DNA from: Schistosoma mansoni
Taxonomy: Eukaryota; Platyhelminthes; Trematoda; Strigeidida; Schistosomatidae
DNA length: 64,000 bases
Assembly: GCF_000237925.1 (NCBI RefSeq)
Contig: NC_031496.1
Location: 12,312,564 to 12,376,563, forward strand
Direction of reading: 5' to 3'
The notes beneath the pieces were generated by a model. The model saw only the letters and a list, made by a program, of their open reading frames with translations, did no database searches and was not told the origin of the DNA. Shown piece after piece: positions 1-10,410 of the stretch (positions within the stretch are counted from its first letter, which is position 1; each line of letters starts with the position of its first letter). Position numbers and translations under genes: made by a program.

Positions 1-17
1 ATTGAAATAATGGACCG

Positions 18-235
18 ATCAGTGTTAGACCATCATTGGAGACCTGGGAGCACTGAACAGCCGTTTCGTCCTAATATTGGACTCCTCGGCATTGAGCATT
101 CACGATCCCGCTCACGGAAATCGGCCCAAAGATTTTCCGTTTCGCGCGCAAGCTCTTAACCTCTACACCACTGAGCCAAGATCCGACACTATTAATGTCT
201 AAATTTCAGGTTTCCAACGGTTCTGAATGGTGATC
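18..235 (-). repeat. Family A hammerhead SINE, degraded copy
   Basis: Reading the minus strand, this copy has the order tRNA-like segment, hammerhead-like segment, 3' arm. The hammerhead remnant keeps GAAAC and the stem II GTCC/GGAC but has CCGAGGA where CTGAGGA is expected, so it is probably inactive. The tRNA-like part reads as TCAGTGGTGTAGAGGTTAAG on the minus strand. Confidence 0.7.
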
Positions 236-284
236 TAACATTGATTGGTTCATGATCTCAATGAAACTCAACAATATCAACGAA

Positions 285-455
285 CCTCGAAGTCCTAGTG
301 AAAAGCGATGACCAGTGGGGTTCGACCGTGTCGAGTGTGGGGCAGTTATCCACTGAAGACAATGGGAGATGGTCGAGCAATAGAACCACTGAATCCCGAC
401 TCAGTGGTGTAGAGGTTAACCACTTGCGTGCGAGGCCGAACGTCCTTTGTTCGAG
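285..455 (+). repeat. Family A SINE, 5' part only
   Basis: This plus-strand fragment matches the 5' half of family A: the segment around TCCTAGTGAAAAGCGATGACC, then the block ending in CACTGAAGACAATGG, then a tRNA-like box (CTCAGTGGTGTAGAGGTTAA). It stops before the hammerhead. It faces the previous copy tail to head, so the two may be remnants of one composite. Confidence 0.6.
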
Positions 456-927
456 TCTATCTAACTTTCATTTCGAAAAATCGTCTTATATCCACACAAA
501 TTACAAAATTTGTTTATTGATGTAAAATATAGTGTTCGGCTGAATTTATTTACACAATCATTTGAAAAAAATTACTATCCGGACAAACAAACCATCAAGG
601 CACTAATTTACTGTGTAAATATTTTAAGAAATTTCTCTTAACTACTTATAATTAAGTACTATCAAAGTCAAGTAAAACAACTACGACGGTTGATTCATTT
701 CCCTTTTTATTTGTTCTTTGAAGTTACGAGTTGGAATTAAATAGAAATTCATGTATTAAATATATTATTCAATGAAAATGCTATAATCAAACATAAAGTA
801 TTTAAATAACGAAATATCAATACTACTACGTTTTTCTTATTTGATCGATGAGTAAACTGGAGATTTTAATGGAATTCTTCCTTTTACTCTCTTCCTTTCT
901 CTCTCTCGCCATCTATCTATCTATCTA
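456..927. other. AT-rich non-coding DNA
   Basis: No gene or known repeat is visible. The right end holds a short CTAT/CTCT-rich run directly at the tail of the next family B copy. Confidence 0.5.
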
Positions 928-1412
928 CCAGATATATATGCGCCACACAAATCATACTTAATTTGTGTGAGGGTTGTGATACTGCCCGAGTGCCCAAACT
1001 GAAGCAGGTGTTTTGCTTAGGGGGCCACACCCGGAACCTTTGACCTAAATGTCTGATCCACAAGGCAGTGGAGCATCGTGAGAAGATGCAGTCCCATGGT
1101 GGCCGGTGATCAACGATTGGTTCATACGCCGTTTGTTCTTTCAAAATCCTGGAGCCCATGTGCACCATTGGTTTGGAATCAGGGTTTCCCAACTCCTCTA
1201 GGTGAACTTTCCGTGTCCACCAACCCGGTTAAAGAGTCGGACATTCACTTTTCGTCCTCTCAATTTCGTAAACAACAGTGATGCCACGAGAAGGCAGTGA
1301 GTAGGACTTCCCTGACAGAGGCTATATATTCGATGGCCATGTGAGAGCATTTCGAGAGGGAGAACGGACTCTTCCTACCTTTGGTAGTATCAGGGCATTC
1401 GGGGGCATATAT
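928..1412 (-). repeat. Family B non-autonomous retroelement (about 520 bp)
   Basis: A minus-strand copy of the family that begins GCCCCCAAATGCCCTGGTAC and ends with TTGTACCAATATTTATGTG plus an AAATAAA-type tail. Here the 3' tail is missing and is replaced by a CTAT-rich run. Internal landmarks such as GGTGCACATGGGCTCCAG and TGTGGCCCCCTAAG are recognisable. Short open frames across it are not conserved proteins. Confidence 0.75.
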
Positions 1413-1544
1413 AATTATATTAACATAAGAGGATTTTGGAGATTGTTGAGTTTCTATCGATCGCATAATGTTATGTAGACAACCATTAAAAACTAGGGAA
1501 ATGTACTCGGCCATTTTGTTTTAGTATGGGATTATTTAGGAGTG

Positions 1545-1790
1545 TGAATTAACGACCCTGCCGAAGATCGAGCCCAGGATCTTACGACAAACCCTTAACT
1601 TCCAAACTACTGAGCCGGCATCCAGTGGTTTACATGTCTAATCTCAATCAGTTCGAAATATTGCGTGACCACCTTCCATTCTCTTTCGTAGATAAATGTC
1701 TCACACCTGATATAGTTGAACTTCATTGGTCACAGCTAAGCACTAGGACTCCTGGCATTACATCTCGAAGTAAGTCAGTAGCGAGCATAT
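1545..1790 (-). repeat. Family A SINE, degraded
   Basis: On the minus strand this contains the block around GCCGGCTCAGTAGTTTGGAA and a damaged B-box-like stretch. The 5' arm ending at the segment CACTAGGACTCCTGG (plus strand) is present. The hammerhead part is too worn to recognise. Confidence 0.6.
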
Positions 1791-4321
1791 GATTATTATT
1801 ACTAAAGAAGTTCTCTAGGGGTTATTGATTTTTCATAGTTTATATCAAGGACTGATCTCAAACAACCATTTAAAACCGGGAAATATTGATAGTTAGATAT
1901 AAATTCAATGTATTCAAAATATCGTTTAACAGACACTTATATTTTAATGTCATAGAAAACACAACAAAAAACTGCATAGTTATACAATGAGTTTGGAAAA
2001 AGATATTTGTAAACAGAACGTTATTGTACGATTAATAAAGACAATAAAGAGGGAAAGTCATTTTCTTATATTACCACTTATTCATGCCATGATACGCATT
2101 TACAGTCATCCAAAATACAATAATCTGTCAAAAAAATTAGTATTGCAATAATCAACTAGGCTTTCGAGAACTTCTACTATCAGATAAAACTTTATGTTAT
2201 GAGGTGTTAAAAGTATTGAGAAAAATATAAAAATCATTAAGATGAAGACAATATTGACATCATCTTGGGCAGTTAACTATTCATTTGATAAATATTACCA
2301 ACTTAAAATGAGGGAATAAATGAGTGATAGGTAGATAAATAAACTATTACAGGTATAGCTAAAAATTGTCAAAAAACGAAGAATACCTGACATTTGAACA
2401 TTATGTTCTGGGTTCAATTTTGAAAGATTATGCTGATAAATCTAGTTATCAATCCATAATCTTTCCTAACTTCACAATTTTGACATTAGAATGAACACAA
2501 TCAAGATTTTCTAAAAAAGGATGTGGATTGAACCTTGAATAAATAAATCATAAAATAACAAACCAAATGTTAAAACCAATTTTTGATGAACTTTTCTTCA
2601 GACAAGTAGTTATCAAAGATATATTCAAAACGTAGTGTTCAACATATTCAAGAAATAAAGATAGTCTTTCAGTTTATTTCACTTAACGATTTGCACTGAT
2701 TACACTTAGGAAATAAACATTTATGATAATTTATTAACTCAATGGTTAACAAATTAGTTGATACTATGATCTGTACTTATTGATTACCTAGTAATCAACG
2801 GTTATATGGATTTCATTAAAAACCGTGTAGTTCATAACACCGTAATATCCTAAATTTTGGGAGTTATTCAAAACTCATGCTTTTACAAGGAAGTAGTTGT
2901 TTTAACTTTTCGCATTAAATGTATTGATCAGACGACAATTAACCTTTAATCGTTTATTGCTTTCTGGGTGTAATATTCTCATCTTAATTGATTGATAGTA
3001 CACTTCAAACAGACTGCTTATTGAGTAATAACCTATGTTATGTTTGCCTAGTCCCCTTAGTTCTGACCAAAGTCTACCGATCATAATCAAAAGTAAATAA
3101 ATGTTTAAGTATTTCGACATAGTGCATCTTATGTTAGATAATCGTGAGGAATCAATATTAAGATATACATTTACGTTTTGTTGGTTGGAAGTGGTAGGCA
3201 GGACCTATCAAAAACATCTAAGAAAGCAATGTTCTGCATACTAAAGACTTCATCATTGAGTAGCTCAGTGATAACTAAAACCAAACAATATGAAATTCAG
3301 CTACACATTATCCTGGCGATTACCTGTAGCTATTTAACTTCAAATACTTCATTCAACTTGTTTTAATCCTAGTGAAGATTAAATTATAGGTAACTTCTGA
3401 GAAATGTTTATCAACAAATATATTATGCGTATATTCTTATTATATAACTATTCAGTAACTAGATTATGTATATCTATACTCCTCTTATTACAAGCTTTAT
3501 TTTGACCTATAGATCATTATGATGCGATTTACTATTCTTAAATTATATTCAATTTATTAATTACATTCTCCCACGTTCACGGCCACTTTTTGGCTTGATC
3601 TTGTACAAATGTTATTTCCTATTTTATAGTATGATTTGGTCCTTTTGGCTTGTACATAAACCAAATATATTTCAAGTGAATAATTCGCTTAGTGGAAGCT
3701 GGTATTGGTGGTCTGGACTTAACTGGCAAAGCTGAGACGAAAAATGATCATTAAATACTCTAGACTGCTCATACTAGTTGATACGTCATTGGTTTGGCAC
3801 AGTGCTAAGATTGCATAAGTCATATTCCGAGTGGGGGATAAGTCACGTGATAATTTGTCTCGCTTAAAGTCTAAACACAATTCTTTTCGTATTCCAAATC
3901 GGTCATCCATTAAATTCTTAATTATCACTTTGAAATTTTTTTTTGAGATTTATTGCAGAACTTGGTTATTTTTTGACAAACCTTCGATCGTCTAAAAACT
4001 AAACATATTTATTACTAAAATTATTTGTAGAGGATTATTGCTTTTCACAATACTCACCGACTGGATCGATACTGAGCTCTTTATGACAGTACACCAATTT
4101 TAGTTGCTCTAGTTTGTAAACAATAAAGTGATTAGTAAAAGTGATCTGTTAAATCTTGATTTTTTGTAGTGTTGAATCTAAATAAGGAAGAATGAATTAA
4201 CCTTGATACCTCAAACTTCATATATCGTCCCGTAAGTTGCTTAGATAATCATTCCCGGAATGTTGGAAATCTCAATAACCAAGGTGTCCTTTTCTCATGA
4301 AGCTAAGTGCAGCATTCATCA

Positions 4322-4358
<37 letters not shown>

Positions 4359-4967
4359 TCGATCATCTACCGTGGTTCCACGACTTTTTTCAACTCTTTA
4401 CTGTGGATGATTATTTATAGCACATATGTTCGTTTTTTAAAAGTTTCAGTAGTAGTAAATTCAGTGGTTTTGATTCCATACGAGCAACACTGTGAGTAGT
4501 GAATACCCAATAGTACTTGTTTGACTTATAAGTATAACTTTCTTAGACAATTGAAAAAACTGTATCATAACTTTGTTTACTGATAAGCGAAACTATTTAG
4601 TAAACGCAATAAGAAGTCGATATTTACAGTCCTTAAGTTACACGTTGCTGATCATCAGATCACATGATGCTATGTAGTCATTGTAATGATTAATTTAAGA
4701 TACTGTCACCGAATTAGACCTAAACGTAGATCAGTGGTAAAACATTATTCCCCTTCAACACTGTTTTCGTTGTTAGTTCTGGATTGAACACATTACTGAT
4801 TAACTTTAAATACATAAAACAAAAATACTTAAATATATTTCAGTATTTTCGAGCTCCGTTTGTTCAATATATTAATTGAAACTGTCGGTTTCTTTGATGA
4901 TTTATGTTCTATTTCAACTTTATTTCTAAAAAAAAAACTCTTTTTTTTAACAGTTGAGTTCATGAGT
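1791..4967. other. Intergenic, no gene recognised
   Basis: About 3.2 kb of AT-rich sequence. The short open frames have no recognisable domain, no plausible splice partners and AT-rich random composition. I see only a TA microsatellite in it. Confidence 0.5.
4325..4357. repeat. (AT)n microsatellite
   Basis: An uninterrupted AT dinucleotide run of about 33 bp. Confidence 0.95.
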
Positions 4968-5195
4968 CTATGTAAGCTAGACCACCATCGAAAACCTGGA
5001 ACCACTGCACGGTTGTTTTGTTCTAGTATGGGACTCTTCAGCAGTGAGCATCCACGATCCTGCATTCGGAATTCGAACCCAGGACCTTCGGTCTCGTTTG
5101 CAAACGTTTAACCTCCAGGATGATGAGCCGGAATCCAACGGTGTTAATGTCTAACCTCAATCGATTCGTGATCCTGCGCAACCATTCATCCATTG
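4968..5195 (-). repeat. Family A hammerhead SINE, degraded
   Basis: The minus strand reads tRNA-like segment, then GCTGAAGAGTCCCATACTAG, then the arm complementary to CTAGACCACCAT. The catalytic GAAA is changed (AACAAAAC region) and stem II is weakened, so the ribozyme is likely dead. The piece GGAATTCGAACCCAGGACC (plus) is the reverse of a Pol III B-box-like sequence. Confidence 0.75.
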
Positions 5196-5505
5196 TGTGA
5201 GGTGAATACCTGTCTTAAGATTTTCTTCAGTAACTTAGATTTAAATGTGATCAAACTATGGTTAGTAAATTATTCACTTAACCAATGTCAGTTATTATAG
5301 ATTGTTTTTTTGTCTAAATCAGTTTTGTCACCTAAATATTTGCATGAACTACAAGCACCACTATTTAGCTATTGACCATAAAGTTTGCTACGTAGTCTTG
5401 ATCTTTTCTCTTTGAATAACTCGACTGATCGAGTGTAATCAGTAGGTTGAACCCTCAAATACAATGAGTTTGAACAGACGTTTTTTTTAAGAAAGAGAAA
5501 TAGGT

Positions 5506-5511
5506 TTTATT
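5506..5511 (-). terminator. Possible polyadenylation signal AATAAA
   Basis: An AATAAA on the minus strand about 180 nt downstream of the stop codon of the Tyr/Asn/Lys-rich gene. It is the first canonical signal I see there, but such hexamers are common in AT-rich DNA. Confidence 0.3.
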
Positions 5512-5691
5512 ACAAATTTGATCAATCTTTTTTGCCAATGTTTTATTCATTCAATTTCTTTTTGATCTCCAGAATGGATGATCAACAGTTCATAAAAGAA
5601 TCATAATTAGATAATCATGTTATTATTACTATTACATTAAATTACTATATTTATGATTAAATTATTATTATATTCATTACTTTAATTATGT

Positions 5692-6921
5692 TTATGAGTA
5701 TTCATTAATCACTTTAATTACATTATCTTCCCTTGAATATTTTACATCCTTTTCAACTTGTTTTTTATTCTCTTCACTTTTCTCTTCTGATTTAGCTTTT
5801 TTCTTTTCTGGAATTTTTTTATTTTTTACCTCATCATAATCTGTTTTTTTATCAAGATAATTCTTTCCATTGTCAGGTTTTGATTTTTCATAATATTGAT
5901 CTTTACCATATTCCTCATGACGTTCTTTATCGTTACTCTTTCCTTTCCTTTCTTCATAAACATCATTTGATACTTTTCGAACATTGACTGTTGGTTTCTT
6001 GTAAATACGTTTAATATTTTGATATTCTTGATATTTAGGTTTATTATAACTCTTATCATCATAACCTGGTTTATTCGTATCATCAAAAAAGTGATCATAA
6101 TAATATTTCAATTTCATGATCACCGATTTATCATTATTATTATTTGATAACCAATTTAGATGATTATTGATATGATGATGATTAATAGATTTACTTGATT
6201 GATAACCTACTTGTTTGTTATTATTGTGATATTTTCTAAGATTATCATTATAATAAAAAGACTTTGATACTTGATATTGATCATTATAGCCGAATTTCTT
6301 TAATTTCTGTACATCAGCTCTATACTTATATGTCGGTTCTCTGTGTAATCGATCCCTGTAATGTGGATTTGAAACTTCAGGCATCTTGTAATTAGATTTA
6401 CTATATATAGAATTTGATTTCTTTTTATTAACTGTGTTATGATCTGACTGGGCATATTTAATATCATCATAATAGGATGTTCGATAATTGTCATTATTAT
6501 AACTTCGATCATCTTTGTGACTGGCAGATGAAGTTTTATCATTTGTATTTCTATCATAATAATATGAATTTCCCTTCTTTCTTTCACTTTTCAATATTTC
6601 ATTATTATAATTATTTCCATAATTCTTATATGATGATGGTGAACTGTATCCAGTGGATACCACCGGTTGTGAATTATAATTAGAATAATAATAGTAATTA
6701 TGGTTATCTTTATATTTGTTATAATAATAGAATGACTTTTTGTAAGGTCTGTAAATATCACCCCCCCACAATACTATGAATGGATAGTCTAATGTAGCAT
6801 AAGCACCAAATGATACTGGTATAAATATTCTGCCACTTATTGCATTTGACATACATTTTGTATAATCAACAGAAACAAGTAAAATAATGAATATATTGAA
6901 AAATGAACAACATGTTACCAT
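5692..6921 (-). CDS. Secreted Tyr/Asn/Lys-rich protein, possible eggshell protein
   Basis: A single uninterrupted frame of 409 residues. It opens with a hydrophobic signal-peptide-like stretch (residues about 1-24, FFNIFIILLVSV), then a short ordered-looking segment (about 26-62, containing GRIFIPVSFGAYATLDYPF and WGGDIYRPY). The rest is low complexity, with YYY runs, Asn, Lys, Asp and Ser. The last 80 residues are strongly charged (Lys/Glu). Trematode eggshell precursors such as the p48 type are secreted, tyrosine-rich proteins whose tyrosines are oxidised and cross-linked, and the composition and layout fit that group. I infer this by composition and cannot confirm the family. There is no intron and no clear neighbour partner. 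The start is the first Met, directly before the signal peptide. An alternative is another vitelline or glandular secreted structural protein. Confidence 0.8.
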   Translation of the reverse strand: MVTCCSFFNIFIILLVSVDYTKCMSNAISGRIFIPVSFGAYATLDYPFIVLWGGDIYRPYKKSFYYYNKYKDNHNYYYYSNYNSQPVVSTGYSSPSSYKNYGNNYNNEILKSERKKGNSYYYDRNTNDKTSSASHKDDRSYNNDNYRTSYYDDIKYAQSDHNTVNKKKSNSIYSKSNYKMPEVSNPHYRDRLHREPTYKYRADVQKLKKFGYNDQYQVSKSFYYNDNLRKYHNNNKQVGYQSSKSINHHHINNHLNWLSNNNNDKSVIMKLKYYYDHFFDDTNKPGYDDKSYNKPKYQEYQNIKRIYKKPTVNVRKVSNDVYEERKGKSNDKERHEEYGKDQYYEKSKPDNGKNYLDKKTDYDEVKNKKIPEKKKAKSEEKSEENKKQVEKDVKYSREDNVIKVINEYS

Positions 6922-7276
6922 GTTTACTTTATATATTCCTTCTAATCTTAATGACTTTCTTTTTATAAAGAAAATGTAAAACTGAATTCATAATATTTTA
7001 CTGTATATATGTATTTATTTTAAAATTATTCAATATTATACGTCTATAACATCACAGTTATTATGAATACTTATGCACTTTAAATGATGCCTTTTTTCTT
7101 CGTCGATTGTTTATTAAATGTGCCATTACATAATCGTACCCTTACATACAAACACGAATATAATGACAAATGAAGTTTATCACCAAAAAGTGCATTATTA
7201 GAAGAGCCAAATTGACAAGAAAATGTTTATTTCTATTGATTATAATCCTATAAATTAAAGTAATTAAATTTTAATT

Positions 7277-7680
7277 ATCAGAAGGGGTTTTGTGGAGATT
7301 TAGTATTTTCATAGTTGAAAACGTGAGTCAATTGAAGCTAGACCACCATGGAAAACCTGGAAGCACTAGACGGCCGTTTCGTCCTATTATGGGACTCCTC
7401 AGCAGTGCGCATCCACGATCCCGCACTCGCGAGATTCGAACCCAGGACCTACCAGTCTCGCATCAGAGCACTTAACCGATAGACCACTGAGCCGGTCTGC
7501 ATCCAACGGTGTTAATGTCTAACTTCAACTGATCCACGAAGTTGAGCAACCGTTCACCGATTGTCTTCAGTGAGTTGATATCTCACAACAGACGTGGTTT
7601 GAACTCCACTGGTCACTGCTTCTCACTATAACTCCTGGATTTACCTCTCGAAGTCAGTCACTATTGAGCAAATGATTATA
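7277..7680 (-). repeat. Family A hammerhead SINE, near full length
   Basis: On the minus strand the order is: 5' arm (around CTCACTATAACTCC on plus), a middle block, a tRNA-like Pol III promoter segment with a B-box-like GGGTTCGAATCTCGC, the hammerhead, and a 3' arm ending ATCTCCACAAAACCCCTTCT. This is the best-preserved single copy in the window. A 45-bp repeat of its 3' arm follows at about 7680-7730. Confidence 0.85.
7357..7416 (-). ncRNA. Hammerhead ribozyme, core intact
   Basis: On the minus strand the type I hammerhead order can be read. Stem I 5' half is TGGA (outer) and CACTG (inner), then the core CTGAGGA (fits CUGANGA), stem II GTCC with loop CATAATA and GGAC, then core GAAA, a minimal stem III CGG/CCG, the cleavage triplet GTC, and stem I 3' half TAGTG then TCCA. 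The inner stem I has one G-U pair. The outer stem and internal loop resemble the tertiary contact of schistosome hammerheads. All core residues required by the family are present, so self-cleavage of a minus-strand transcript is plausible. The stem III has almost no loop, so activity may need a dimer. Confidence 0.7.
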
Positions 7681-7764
7681 TTAATTATCAGAAGGGTTTT
7701 TGTGGAGATTTAGTATTTTCATAGTTGAATTTTTTCCTAATAGTCATACTTAATTTAAACAAAA

Positions 7765-8128
7765 GATCAGAAAGGGTTTTTTGTGGAGATTTCTGTATTT
7801 TCATAGTTGAAATCATGAGACCAGTTGAGTTCAACCAAGTCTGTTGTAGAGATATCAACTCACTGAAGACAATCGGTGAACGGTTGCTCAAACATCGTGG
7901 ATTGGTTGAAGTTAGACATTACCACCGTTGGATGCAGACCGGCTCAGTGGTCTATCGGTTAAGTGCTCCAGCGCGAGACTGGTAGGTCCTGGGTTCGAAT
8001 CTCGCGAGGGCGGGATTTTGGGTGCGCAACGCTGAGGAGTCCCATAATAGGACGAAACGGCCATCCAGTGCTTCCAGGTTTTTCATGGTGGTCTTGCTTC
8101 AATTGACTCATGATTTCAACTATTAAAC
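7765..8128 (+). repeat. Family A SINE, plus strand, with inverted 3' arm at its left end
   Basis: The left 55 bp (ATCAGAAAGGG through ATAGTTGAAATCATGAG) is the reverse complement of the family A 3' end. The rest is a plus-strand family A copy with tRNA-like box GGCTCAGTGGTCTATCGG, B-box-like GGGTTCGAATCTCGC, hammerhead and 3' arm. It is a small foldback and also forms an inverted pair with the minus-strand copy just to its left. Confidence 0.8.
8021..8078 (+). ncRNA. Hammerhead ribozyme, core present, stems weakened
   Basis: The core CTGAGGA, stem II GTCC/GGAC and GAAAC are intact. Stem I (GCAACG against CAGTG) has mismatches and the stem III closing pair is damaged (CGG/CCA), with cleavage triplet ATC. 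Activity is doubtful. Confidence 0.45.
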
Positions 8129-9121
8129 AAAACACCAAATTAATAGTACTGGAGATGAACATCGAATAACTAACTTTCATAATAAAGAATAATATTGTAA
8201 CATGGCACTGACAGCTTGTGAAAACAATACAGTCTACTTCTGAAGTTTGTAAAGTGATTAGTTCGTAGTTTATATTACGGATTTACTAGCCAGACAAACA
8301 CATAAACAAGAATTACCAAACAGTGGTTTTGTTTTAGATTTTTTAAAAGTATACTCACTTGACCCCAACAGGAATTAAACACAAAACCCCCCGAGTTTTA
8401 CGGTTAGCGCGTTACTTTGAGATCATTAAGTTATTATCCAATGGTTCACAACACTTTGAAAACTCTACTTTTTCAAATAAGATGGACATTAAAATCAGGT
8501 GCAAAACAACTAAATTTGTTGAATATATATTTTTCACAATAGAAAATATCCCTCATGCTGAATACTTAGAACAAATATTTGAAGAAATACAAAGACAGCA
8601 TCAGATATTTAGTGATATACTATTAATTTACGTGATGATTCTTGAGATAAGATCGGGTGATCTAATAATCATGAGAAAAGGTTTACATGTCATAAAATGC
8701 TGTCAGGTAATTGATGAGTACTTCTTCATCGTTCGGACTGAAGCCTCTGATGAATAAGTTATTAGAATAATAGGATAGCTGTTTTCAATCAAACAGTAAA
8801 GATGGGTTTGACTAAAATCGAGAAAAGCTGTAAACAATACATTATGTAATTTCTTTTTGTGAACTGCAAACATACATATTTAATTTATGATAAACAATCC
8901 ATCAAGTAAAACAAAGAAACAACACAAACTGCGATGTTGGTAAAAGTAAAAAGTATTCTATCCATACAGAATAGCATAACTAATGTATCTCCTTGATAAC
9001 AAATTATAGCGATTTATTACTCTGAATCAACGAAGACTACATCGTATAATCATCACCAGATACTTTCTTTAAAAAAACGTCTATTCAAACCACTTTGTAC
9101 CTGTTTGCTTATCTTATTTAC
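8129..9121. other. No gene recognised
   Basis: AT-rich DNA. An open frame of 132 codons at 8359-8757 has no start context, no recognisable domain and includes a worn tRNA-like stretch (GGAATTAAACACAAAACCCC), so I treat it as chance. Confidence 0.4.
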
Positions 9122-9660
9122 TAGGTATTCGCAATGCAGTGAAAGCTGATATTAAATACACTGCAGTTCATCTTGTTTATGGAACGACACTTCAACCTCC
9201 AGGAGAATTCGTGGATCCTTCATCTTCTTCAATGAACATGGATCTAAACTCCTACACGAGCAGGCTTACAAACGCAATGTGTTCAGTTAAACCTGCTGCC
9301 ACTCTGCCTCACTTAACTGATGTTTTCGTTCAACCTGACTTACGATATAGCGCACACTTTGTACGTCGACGACCTCTCGAATCAGCATACAAAGGACCCT
9401 TCAAAGTTCTTCAGCGTGACCCTAAGTACTATATAATCTATAGGAACGGAACTAACGATAGCATCAGCATCGGTCGCATCATCCTATCCACGTCTCTTTT
9501 CTTCCGGTACAGTCGAAAGACACGACTCCTACACTTACGACAACGCATCCGATAGCCATCACTCAGGATGATACTTTGGCAGTATCTGAAAATGAACTCA
9601 AAACAACGTGTTCTGGAAGGAGAGTAAGGTTTCCAGAACATTTAAACGATTATTGCCCAT
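9122..9660 (+). mobile_element. Ty3/Gypsy LTR retrotransposon fossil, integrase C-terminal part
   Basis: The plus strand encodes the end of a Gypsy-type pol: a segment with HLVYGTTLQPPGEFV followed by an SH3-like integrase tail motif (YKGPFKVLQRDPKYYI and NGTNDSISIGRI). These match the integrase C-terminus of schistosome Gypsy elements such as Boudicca-like families. Only this short part remains, so the element is a broken remnant. The abrupt left edge suggests an old partial copy. Family placement is from memory. Confidence 0.75.
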
Positions 9661-10410
9661 AGGAAACTGATTAACAGCTTGTTTCATCTCGATTCTTTGT
9701 ATTATATATGATATAAAAAAGTTTTAATATGCTTATATTTATTCCAAAAACAAAATATTGTTTGCTAATATGCTCGCTAATATATGTATATTAGGAAAAT
9801 TCTTTTCGAAAAGTAAGAACCATTCTGTAATAATCGTTTATACGCTATCGCATATGCGTAAGTTTATTTTCCTCTTTTTTGTCTTTACGCGCGTACGAGT
9901 GTATTTCGACATGTATTTACATATCCCTTTTTTCTTTCCCAGGACGGCTGGAAAAGACTAAAAAAGAATGACGAAGTTTATAATGAACCGAAATTCTTAT
10001 TGTACCTTGTTTCTTTATTACTATGTTGTACTACATGATCCCTTATAGTAAGGAAAGACGACCAGATGCTGATAAACATAGCAAGCTATCAGAAGAGTGT
10101 TTACCAATGACAAAGTCGTTGGGTTTAAAATTCTGGCTGGCCACGTCGTAGGGTCATTACTACCCCACTAGGGAGAGAGTGATCTGTAGCTGTAAATAAT
10201 TCCCCAAAATCAATAGCTCTGTAAGTGTTCGACATTGGATGCTGACCACATTAGTTTTAATGAACTCATCTAGCTAAAGGTGCTCGGTAATGCATCCGCA
10301 GCAGATCACGAGGGGGAACGCTGTGCTCAACATTCCCTGTAATCACTAAACAGCCTAGATCAGTCGACTCTCGATATATTGATAACCTATCAAATATATA
10401 TTCGAACCCC
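9661..10410 (+). mobile_element. Possible 3' LTR remnant of the Gypsy fossil
   Basis: This follows the integrase remnant where an LTR would be expected and is less AT-rich than its surroundings in its right half. I do not have the partner LTR, so the boundaries and identity are inferred from position only. Confidence 0.3.

Noticed and set aside
8359-8757. 132-codon frame as a gene
   Set aside because: It overlaps a worn tRNA-like stretch, has no recognisable domain and no supporting neighbours.
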